Below, piece after piece: positions 55,301-64,000 of a DNA stretch of 64,000 nt. The stretch's first letter is position 1, and every line of letters starts with the position of its first letter. The translations under genes and the position numbers were made by a program. Source of the DNA: Pyrenochaeta sp. MPI-SDFR-AT-0127 (Eukaryota > Ascomycota > Dothideomycetes > Pleosporales > Cucurbitariaceae); assembly GCA_020747015.1 (NCBI GenBank), contig JAGTJM010000028.1:1-64000 (forward strand). Direction: 5' to 3'. Under the pieces are notes generated by a model. That model was not told the origin of the DNA. It ran no database searches and saw only the letters and a program-made list of their open reading frames with translations.

Positions 55301-56894
55301 AATGGTCTTGTATGTAATCTTCCAGGCGTGCAAGTAGCTCGCGAAATAGGAATGAGGAACTGAGGACTCAATGTGCAGGAGGGCGGCATTATGTGCGGCT
55401 GGAGATTTGTGAAGCTAACCTGTGAATGCCACCGACGAAGTGGCCGAAAGATACCCCACCCAAGTAGGCGGTGGAGCCTGTCAAATTGGATTGCAAGGAG
55501 TTCCGAATGTCATCGGGGTGTTTACCGAAGGCGTCGCTGGGCTGCTGGAAACAGTAAGTGTTCGCGTGCTAACTTTTGCATGACGTTGTCGTGGTAGCGA
55601 CAAGCACGTAAGTCCCGGAACCATGGTACCTTGAAAGGTGAACTGCGGTCGATTGATGGAACTGAAAGAGGCCCTGGAATTGAAGAAGCAAGACCTGTTC
55701 AAGCTCATTGAATGCTGCGACTTTGACGAGGGTGAAGGTCGTATACTCACGAGGCGCGACAGTCTGCTAAAGTGTGGCTTTTTCTTGGGGTGTCTAGTTG
55801 GTACCTCGGCTAGGGTTGTCGCTCCCGCGAGGTAGCCACATTGCGTAAAGGTTTCCTTACCTATGCGCATTCAAGGTTAAATTTTCACTAGTCACCTGGA
55901 TTACTGGAATAAGTGAGGCCATCTACGCTTAAAGGTATCTCTGAGATCGCGGATGGTCCAATGGCACCCTCAGTAATGAGTCACGGACAACTATGCGTCA
56001 AGACCAGAAATACGCCCCCAATAAAGACTTCAGAATCCCAGGTTCCATTCAGCTGAAAATATATGGGCCTCAATGAGTGCTGCAGTTCTGCTATTGACTG
56101 ACCAATGTTGATATTGAAGATTGAAAACTCACATCGCTGTAATTGAAAATCACTTCTTCCGGTGGAATCAGCACTAACAACGGATTAGCCGTACAGAAAG
56201 CTCGTCAAAGCAAGACAAGATTTGCGCAACGAATCCAAGTTTTTTCTTCGCTTCTTAAGCCGTCAAGCTGTGCAAAGATACTCAATATTCTCCAAAGTGT
56301 CAACCTGGAATGCGAGTCTAATTTCAACAATATATGACAGCAATTCTGGTGCGTTGGCCTGAAAAACATTCGCAATTAAAATCTTCTTCGTTGCTGGCGC
56401 GGTTTTTCACAAACGCAACAATGGCGAGAGCGATCCACCGCTTATCCCTACATCCGATCTGAAAAGGTATCTCCTACGAGCAATGCGCTACCAGCGAGGT
56501 CCTTGGTTTTGTCAAGCGCATTGATGGTGCAAAGTCAGCGCGTCGAACACCGCGATATCGTCGTCAATACGCCCCGGTTCTAATAGCTCTCACCAGACGT
56601 AAGCCATAATTTTCCTTGGGCGCGGATTTTCGAGCAATCGTAGGTAAGGGTTCGAACACACTGCTCTGTTGCACCGCAAAATGGAGGGACCAGAGGGGGA
56701 AAGGCGAAGGCAAAGACAGATGACAATTGGAAGGCTTTCACGGATATACGCAGCAATAAACCAAAACATCAGTCGTATGTAATGCTGGTAGGTTTAGAAA
56801 GGCAAGGGACACGGGCTTGAAATGTACTGGATACATTTGGCAGCTCTTCAAAGTCAGCTTTTCTTATCAATACAAGTCGACAGTGCTTTGAAAT
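55301..56894. other. 1.6 kb with only ambiguous frames
   Basis: Around 55400-55870 both strands have open, protein-like stretches (plus: ELKKQDLFKLIECCDFDEGE; minus: NSLQSNLTGSTAYLGGVSFG), but I could not build an exon chain for either. The remainder is AT-rich with no gene. Confidence 0.3.
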
Positions 56895-57441
56895 CTAGCC
56901 CAAGATCACCGCAGCTTTGTAGATCTGCCGGAAAGCCAAAATGCTCGCAACAGAGTACAGCCCGCTCCTGATAAAGCTTGTAGAATGATCTGCGATCTGC
57001 ACATAGGCAACATTATACAATGCTCTAAAAACAAACCAAGCCCCCACAAAAGTACTCAACCCCGTTGCATCCCCTCTTATTGCTTCCTTTGCCAGTCCCG
57101 TTGCAGTCGTTCTCTCGGCAATGATGCTAGCGAGAACGGCGACGGCGAACAGTGGGATCTGCTCGAGGTTGTTAGACTGTGCGTTCTCAGCACGTTGGTA
57201 TTTCTGGAAACTATGGTCATATTAGAATCATCACGTCAGGATGAAATTGCTTTGTAACATACACAGCGTCCGGCACTTTGCCTTGCACCGCAGATGGTGA
57301 CAGGGAGGCTTTGGGATTTGCGTTGTTGATTTTGTAGCCGTGCGCAGAGAGGATACTACTAGCATAAAGATGCGGTACTATCGAGAATAGATAGTATGCT
57401 GGAATGGCAAGGAGGGGGTAGTTGAGGGTTGTAGATGACAT
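56895..57441 (-). CDS. MAPEG-family membrane protein
   Basis: Two exons, 57441-57263 and 57210-56895, with a 52 bp intron, encode 164 residues. The joined sequence holds the MAPEG signature VFQKYQRAENAQSNNLEQIP, where the family binds glutathione (R, E, N and E spaced as expected). Four hydrophobic helices are seen (YPLLAIPAYYLFSIVPHLYA, IPLFAVAVLASIIAE, LSTFVGAWFVFRALYNVAYV, GLYSVASILAFRQIYKAAVI). MAPEG proteins are ER/microsomal glutathione transferases or peroxidases acting on lipids or xenobiotics. The substrate is unknown. Looks intact. Confidence 0.9.
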
Positions 57442-58399
57442 TGTTGATAGGTTCCAAGGTCGTGTTTGTATCAATCTGTGAACAAACTCGTTGAATTAGT
57501 AGGTGTACAAGTCAGTATCTACCAAATTATAGGATGCTGAGAAAGTGGTGTGAAGGGCGGTGTTAATGCTGACGTTGGATATGCGTGCCGAATGCAACGA
57601 TGACGCCAGAACTGGGGAGCGCGACTCGTGTGTGATACTTTAGGCTGGAAAAGCGACTCATACTTAGGACAACAAGTTTTGGGACACCAATTATCGAATT
57701 ATGCTGCTTATATCAATAGATCCTTTGAGATTACGGTGTAAGGTGTAGCAGGGCTGCAATAATCATTGAAGATGAGCTGGTCAACCATGAATTATTCTGC
57801 AGTTGAAGCTCCAAGACCCCGCCCACCTCAGCATGTTCCAGGGGCATCTTACAATGATAGATCTCTAAATTGCAACCAAGGTTGCTTGTATATTTTCAGG
57901 AAGAATTTCGCTCCAAGTTCACGGATAAATGTCCCAGCTATCGGCACCACCAACTTGATGAAGCAATGGCCGCTGTGAAGACATTTGTATGAGGGTGGCA
58001 GGCGATAAATAACTTCGTAATCAGCTGTTGAGGTAGAGCATTGAAGCTAGCTGTTGAATTATGATATCGAGGCGAATATCGAGACCGGAGACCAAGGAGG
58101 ATGTCAATGCTAGCTAATTAGTGGGGCGGTACCACTTTGACGATAGTACTCTTAAGCCGCATTTAGTTCCTAGTGATCGAAAATTAATGGTTCTCAGAGC
58201 TAAATAATTAACTGGAATGTGCAAGATGCCTAATTCTATGATTTACGCTTATCCCTAGTATAGCTAAGGTTTCTCCATACATTGAAAAGCCAGGATTCTA
58301 AACCCGTCACCCTAGGCTCATCCTACGTCTTAGTAGCCTATGCCAGTCCTACCGTAAATACCGTAGAATTTTCCTAATCTATTTAGGTTTTTTTTCATC
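57442..58399. other. spacer
   Basis: Promoter side of the MAPEG gene and AT-rich sequence (TAG/CTA-rich from about 58140) next to the decayed kinase. No gene seen. Confidence 0.4.
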
Positions 58400-60288
58400 T
58401 CAGCGTGTGCTCTCTTCGAATGCTGACCACTCCTCGCCACTCAGGCTTTGTAGTCCCTGCTCTCTAAGCTGTGTGAATAGTTCAAGCGCCTGGTCATAAT
58501 TTTCGTTCGACGTCCATCCATCGCGATGTACAAATCCCTGGAGTGAGTCCCAGAAGTCCGCATTCCCATTTCAGCCCTCTCCATCCCGGAGATGTGCTTC
58601 TATCTCCCCTTTAGTGAATTCAATCGGACGGGGCATTTCGGCGTTGATATCGCCCCAGTAACTGTTGCTCTCATTTTTAGCAGTTGAAATTAACTTCAAA
58701 AAGTGCGCACTGGGTCAAGCATACCGTGCTATACGGATGAGACATTGCGTAAATGGAATGATGTCTCCATCCCAGGTTTTGGCAGAGAAATTATGGTGTC
58801 GCGCCTCGTACGCCATTGATTGATGTTCGAAATGTTATAGAGGATCGGGTTTGTGTTTTTAGTCTCATTTTCGTATGTCCATAAAACAATTGACTTCTCA
58901 ACCTGGGTTCAAAATTTGCAGTTTTTCGTCTTCGTCCTCACAAGTGTCGTAGCTTTTAGGCAATCTCATCATGAGCTCTCCGTTGTATTCTACCAGGCGC
59001 AGACGTCGTGCCTGAAGAAACAAAGGGCCGACCCATATGTTCTTCCAGTCAATAAGACTAGTGAAATGACTCTCATAAACGAATATATCAGGTGCATGCA
59101 TATCCCAATGCCATAGGGTAGGTCTACTATGATCTTCTTTTGGCAAGAGATATTCAGCAACATCCAGAAACTTCCTGTAAAGGCCTATGTGCACGTGCAG
59201 AGCGTGCTGCGCTTTGGACGATGAAATCAGGCCACCTGCCGTCTTTTGAGCGGCGTGACTACCTATCCAGGTAATCTCTCGATGACTGATTGCTCTAAGG
59301 TAATCCTGGGGACGTTTCCCTGTATAAAAACATTAGCACAACTGTACTCTGTGGCCGTTCATGGTATAACTTACAAGGGCCACGATCTATATCCATGGAT
59401 GCTCGTTCTCGGTCCAAGAAATCTCGATCAACGACTGGGCCTATCACAAATCGGCTCCCCACCTCTCTTTTCAAAGAATGCGCTGCTTCGCCAGTGAGTT
59501 CAGCTTTTTCGCAACCCGGGAACCCGTCATTCGCAAAGTAAAGACAGCCATAGCTGTGGTCTTTCATCAATATTGCGAATATGAATATAATAGTTTCGAG
59601 GAACTCACCGTGTAAAAGACAGAGACAGAAGCTTTCTTTCGAGGCTACAATAGCATCCACAATCTTGAGCTTATCATGATGCTCAATCTTATCCCAAACC
59701 TCGCCGAGCTGCTTTCCATTAGCCTCCTCCATCAGAATGTACTCTGATTTCACAGGGTTTTCAGCCTCTCCGCTCCAGCACAGACCCTTTGGCACAGGAA
59801 CCTCGAGGACGGTCCTAGCCTTAAGTGGGTCGTATCAGCTTAGGAAACTCGAAACTACGGTGAGCCAGAGAAGCAACTTCAGATGCAGTCGTCTTGAATG
59901 GAGGCCCAGCATTAGGATTCGGTATACGCGCAATCACGATAGTGCCATCATCCACGACAAATCGAAATACCTTATTGAATCCGCCCTCAGCAAGCTTACT
60001 GATTGACACGCAAGCCTGTGCGCCAATACTTTTGGCTGCGACCTTCTTAAGCTCAGATACGTTGAAGCGTTTATAACGCTCGCGAAGCTGAGATTCCTCA
60101 TCCCATAGCCAACGCCCACTGGCGTAGCGATAGTGATCTTCATAGTCACAATCTGGACACGCAGGAAATGTGCGAACAGGAGATCGAGACAAACTAAAGG
60201 ATGGTAAGAGGAAGCGACTAAAGTACTGAGGAGTATTGTATCTTGGAGCAACTCCAAAGCCTTGGACATGAGCAAAACGTGGGCGCAT
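58400..60288 (-). pseudogene. AIM9: decayed AIM9/APH-family kinase
   Basis: The minus strand spells out a whole fungal APH/ChoK-fold protein of the Aim9 (mitochondrial) type: YRYASGRWLWDEE, SKLAEGGFNKVFRFVVDDG, VLEVPVPKGLCWSG, SEYILMEEANGKQLGEVW, RFVIGPVVDRDF, SMDIDRGPW, then LWHWDMHAPDIFVY, SLIDWKNIWVGPLFLQARR, KSIVLWTYENET and lastly ALELFTQLREQGLQSLSGEE. Lesions: TAA at 59821-59823; a one-base frameshift near 58905 between LQILNP and QVEKSIV; and TGA at 58571-58573 where Trp is expected. The catalytic loop reads HWDMHAPD instead of ending in Asn. Some introns (for example about 59562-59609 and 59317-59373) still splice well. The first lesion could lie in an unrecognised intron; together the gene looks dead. 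Confidence 0.75.
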
Positions 60289-61860
60289 CGAGGGGTTTGC
60301 TCGATTTATGAAAGTCTGCGAGTAGTCGGTGAAAACTGACCGACCTCGAGATTCATATCTAGTCAACGCCGTGTCGTTCACTTATAACCAAAAAAAAATT
60401 CCGTATTATAACCTACTTACTCTTCACTCCACTTCTAAACTTCATTTATCTAGTCGCTGCCTAGTAGCCAGCTTCGCTAAAGTTAACCGTTCAGAACAGC
60501 CTGCTTATCCTAGCCTAGTAGCCTAGGTATCCTGTACTAGGTAGGTAGCCTTAGTATCACGATAGCTATAGATTTCAAAATCTGAGTTTGATGCGAGGTT
60601 GACTTTTATCTATCAATCTATCTATATTTAAGCTCGATCGTGCGCGTAATCGATATCTATCGCGAGGTTGATCGTAAGCTGAATTAATATATATCTATCG
60701 TTTCGCTCAAATCTATCAAATTAGCCGTACAGCTTCTAGCTAGAGCAGATAGCTATCAGCTAAGCTGTTAAGTAACCGTGTAGTAGCTAGCAAGGCGGCC
60801 GTCCCGACCGTTCTGACAAAGTCGCTACGCAGTCGCCAAAGTTTCCAACTCCGACAACGATTGGTTTTCCTTACGTAGCCTCTTACCGCTCCTTTGCTGG
60901 TAGCGTACCGAGGCCCTGTGTTGAGGGTTTCCTAGGGCTACCGGTAACCGGGATGCCAAGACTAGCCCGTTCCACGTGGTTGGCAATACGGAAAGAGATA
61001 TCCCACGCCAAAGGTTCTTGACTTTATCTGCATGCGCGCAGGCCGTTTACCTGCGCCAAGCGTTCAGGATTACCCTGCTTCTTAGCACAGCTAGATACGT
61101 GATGGCCTTGTTCTATCTAGAAGCTTACCGGATACTTCTAGTATAGGTCTATTGTTAAAGGTAAGCAGTAGACTGTTATTGTAAAAGCCTACATTCCTAC
61201 GTTGTGTTTCAATACTGTCTTTTGAGATAAGGCGTTTGAGTTGACACCTTAAAATTCGCCAAAGTTGCGATTAGCCAGCAGGGTGTCGGGGCCGACCGGA
61301 TAACCTTGGACAGATGCTAAGGTCTCATTTCCTCACGGCAAGGGACTGCCGGTCGACCGTTGCCCGGTTAGTCCCTGCTGGCTAATCGCGACTTTGGCAA
61401 GTTTTCACGGGTATTGGTAGGAATTTCGATTTACGCCCTCGGGCCATTCGTGTCTCAATCTCCGGAAGTTCCTTCAATTGTTAGCTTGTTTTCTACTAGT
61501 CTGTCGAGGGTTAGCGTGTTGGGTTGAATCAACCCGGGCTAGTGGAACAATGGACCCCATGGGGAGCAATCCCCGCATCTTGGCTCTCGTGTTGGTCCTC
61601 ACCCCTCCTGGGCGTGGCCATGCTGCCTCGCTTGCTCGATTGATTCCAAGAAACCTCGGGCTAATGGTGGCCGAGCGTATAACATATATTCATCCGTGAT
61701 GCTCACACCCCTTGTACGTCCCAGCACCCTTCCCTTCCTCTCTTTCCTCCTCACCAGCATCGACTGGCTCACCCGCATCGCGATTGCTCATCGTATCGCT
61801 TCAGTTCTTTGGTGAATTTCGCCAGCCGACAGTCCATCATCTCCTTCGGCTATTGTCACA
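60289..61860. other. 1.6 kb AT-rich, repeat-like region
   Basis: No gene. From about 60480 to 60790 the sequence is dominated by TA-rich words (ctatctatctat, tagctagc), as in RIP-altered repeats. A small inverted-repeat element occupies 61255-61400. Confidence 0.45.
61255..61400. repeat. 146 bp inverted-repeat element (MITE-like)
   Basis: The left arm 61255-61283 (ttcgccaaagttgcgattag...) matches the inverse of the right arm 61373-61400 over about 28 bp with three or four mismatches. The GC-rich middle has no coding capacity. Size and ends fit a miniature inverted-repeat element or a strong hairpin; no clear target duplication was seen. Confidence 0.5.
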
Positions 61861-63692
61861 ATGGCTACGGTGCAGGATTCCGCTAAGACGGAGGCGGGGC
61901 CACGGCCAGGCTCCGTTGATGGCGGCGTTCACTCAACGCAGCAGCAACTCGTCGAGGCCGCCATCGCCAGCTCTGAAGCTGAGATTCAACTGCCACGTAT
62001 GGAGCTTTTCAAGCGCTACCGTCCTGCCGCCATCTACTCCGCGCTTTTATCTATGGCTCTGATCATGGAGGGGATGGATGTCGGTCTCATCAACAACTTT
62101 TTCGCCCATCCTGCCTACCGTAAGAAGTTTGGCAATGATTTTAACGTGAAGGGTGAACGGGTTGTCTCGACTCAATGGCAAACGATCATCGGTGCCGGGA
62201 ACAACGTTGGCTCTATCATCGGTCTCCTGCTCAACGGTTGGCTCCAGTCTCGCTACGGTTCTCGCAGGGTGTACTTGGTGAGTCTCTTCCGTGACAACAA
62301 AATCTAGAAACGCGCTAATCTTACGCTCCTTTAGGGCGCGATGGTGCTCATGGCAGGCACAATCTTTGTTCTCTTTTTCGCGAATGATGTTAAAATGCTT
62401 CTCGTCGGTAACATCTTGTGCGGTATTCCCTGGGGCGTCTTCCAAACTCTTACCACCGCCTACGCTGCCGAAATTGCCCCCACCGCGATGCGTGGCTACC
62501 TGACCTCCTGGGTGTCTATGTGCTGGGGTGCTGGCTCCTTTCTGGCCGCTGGCGTGCTTAAAGGCACCATCACCATTCAAGGCGACGCCGGCTGGCGGAT
62601 CCCCTACGGTCTCCAGTGGATGTGGATCCCCCCTCTGTTCCTCGTCGCCTGGTTCGCTCCCGAGTCGCCCTGGTATCTCATCCGCCGTGGCAAGGTTGAC
62701 GAGGCTGAGAAGAGCCTGCGCCGCTTGGCTCGCCCAGGGCACTACACCGAGCAGTCAATGCGCGAGACCCTTGCCCTCATGAAGCATACCAATGAGATGG
62801 AGAAGCTGGAAGCCAAGAGCGCTAGCTACGCTGACTGCTTCCGTGGCGAGAACAAGCGCCGCACGTACATCGTCAGCATGGCCTGGATAATCCAGATCTT
62901 CAATGGGCAGTCCATCACCAACTATGCCGCAACAATGCTCCGTGCCATCGGCATGAGCGCTACCGACGCCTTCAGCTACACTATGGGTATTCAGTCAGTC
63001 AACATCTTCGCCACCGCAATCGCCATTGCCCTCATGGGCTCAGTTGGCCGCCGCACCTTCTACCTTTGCGGCTCGGCGTCCATCGGCCTCTGCATGCTTG
63101 TCGTTGGTATCATGGGCTTTGCCACCAAATCGACCGCGGACGTTGCCATCCCCGTTGCCGTCTTTCTCATCTTTGTCCAAATTGCTTTCAAGATCTCTCT
63201 CGGCCCGACCACCTATGTTATTGCGGGCGAGATGGCCTCGTCTCGCGTTCGCGCCCAGACCATCGTCATTGGTCGATCCCTCTACGTCTGCGGCCAGATT
63301 GCTGTCCAGCAGCTCAACCCCCGCATGCTCAACAACGATCCCACTGCATGGAACTGGGGTGCAAAGACTGGCATGTTCTATTTTGGCTTCTGTCTGCTCT
63401 GGGTGATCTGGATCTTCTTCTCCCTCCCCGAGACCAAGGATAGAAGCTTTGCCGAGGTCGATTACCTTTTCAAGAAGAAGACGTCGGCCCGCAAGTTTCG
63501 CGGTGCGCCAGTCGACTGTAAGTTCTAGTGCCCCTTTCACTACCAGTTTAGTTTCTCTGTGACTAACTCATCTTCTTAGTGTTCGAGTTCACGCCACAGG
63601 ACAGCTCCCAAGAGAAGCTTGCTGGGTTCGACGAAAAGGTCGAGCATATTGCTGTTTCTGGCGGTGAGAAGCGCGCTGCTTTAGGGATGTGA
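61861..63692 (+). CDS. MFS sugar transporter, maltose/alpha-glucoside permease-like
   Basis: Three exons, 61861-62277, 62335-63517 and 63580-63692, give 570 residues. Sugar-porter signatures are all present: LNGWLQSRYGSRRVY (G-R-R after helix 2), APESPWYLIRRGK (the PESPR-type block), AGEMASSRVRAQ (E-x4-R-x-R) and SLPETKDRSFAEVDYLF (the PETK block). Twelve hydrophobic helices fit. The closest remembered relatives are fungal alpha-glucoside:H+ symporters. Third-position C/G usage is much higher than in neighbouring genes and there is no sign of RIP. It borders the AT-rich repeat region. Confidence 0.93.
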
Positions 63693-64000
63693 ACTTTGGT
63701 TACTAGTGTTTCTGCTTAGAGTCAGGAGGTAACAATCCTGCATGCTTCAAGGATGCTGCGAATGGGCAGACACCGAGTTGCACAGCCTCTTACGCAGAGG
63801 ATGTTTCGAGAGGTAGCTGAATCAAGCAATTTGTTCCAACTTGCGATCTTCTTGGACGATAATAACAAATCGCAATTGCGCAGTGAATTAACCAAGCAAA
63901 TCTGTTGATCCGCATGTGCTACGGCCCTGGGCTTTTGGGCCATCTTCCATACTTGTTCAACGCGGACTTAGAGGAGACTGATGGTAGCACAGGTGCTTCG
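63693..64000. other. 3' flank of the sugar transporter
   Basis: 308 bp to the window edge; no gene seen. Confidence 0.4.

Noticed and set aside
55373..55870. Open stretches on both strands upstream of the HAD phosphatase
   Set aside because: Several frames look plausible but none could be joined into a gene with start, splice sites and stop.
56640..56670. GGTTCGAAC resembling a tRNA T-loop
   Set aside because: No acceptor stem, D-arm or anticodon arm could be placed around it.
62047..62742. 231-codon minus-strand frame
   Set aside because: Antisense shadow of the GC-rich sugar transporter; long only because of codon bias.

Overview
The window looks like nuclear DNA of a filamentous ascomycete (Pezizomycotina), most likely a Dothideomycete of the Pleosporales type. 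The evidence is gene style: many short GT-AG introns of about 47-90 bp, several heterokaryon-incompatibility (HET) loci, a GPI-anchored GH76 mannosidase, a DUF3605/Gig1 protein, an AIM9-type kinase and a MAPEG protein. Several decayed genes carry TAA/TAG stops that C-to-T change in CA dinucleotides could have made, as expected after RIP. The species assignment is inference. I saw no tRNA, rRNA, CRISPR array or prokaryotic operon. Exon joins were worked out by hand from frame, splice dinucleotides and family resemblance.

Layout. 0.5-9 kb: GH76 cell-wall mannosidase, a dead HET gene, a DHA1 drug/amine transporter, a small ABM-domain protein and an aldo-keto reductase. 9.3-17.8 kb: the most interesting block, with a CENP-B/Tc5-type DNA-binding protein, an intronless WecE-like sugar aminotransferase, a Gig1 (DUF3605) protein, a nucleoside-diphosphate-sugar 4,6-dehydratase-like protein and a histidine-phosphatase-like gene. 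18-28 kb: a decayed NmrA-like gene, a broken HET gene, a multi-membrane-span protein and a HET gene with a very long insertion. 29.6-38.9 kb: an unrecognised soluble protein, an RNase III-fold protein, a CCCH zinc-finger protein and two small uncharacterised proteins. 41.3-52 kb: a GPI-type SGNH esterase, a small membrane protein, a fungal nitroreductase, a complete Tc1/mariner element, a secreted cysteine-rich protein and a type II membrane glycosyltransferase. 54-64 kb: a secreted HAD phosphatase, a MAPEG protein, a decayed AIM9/APH kinase, an AT-rich tract with a small inverted-repeat element, and a GC-rich sugar transporter.

Working together. The dehydratase (14.2-15.4 kb) and the WecE-like transaminase (10.8-12.0 kb) catalyse consecutive steps in bacterial amino-deoxy-sugar pathways: NDP-glucose to NDP-4-keto-6-deoxyglucose to NDP-4-amino-4,6-dideoxyhexose. 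Between them lies Gig1, whose Candida relative is N-acetylglucosamine-induced. The 0.85 kb promoter shared by the aminotransferase and Gig1 has three exact copies of CTATTGGTGA and a TGGTGATT palindrome, and a related site lies upstream of the phosphatase-like gene. I propose a compact, co-regulated fungal amino-deoxy-sugar locus. This is inference, and no dedicated glycosyltransferase sits inside the block.
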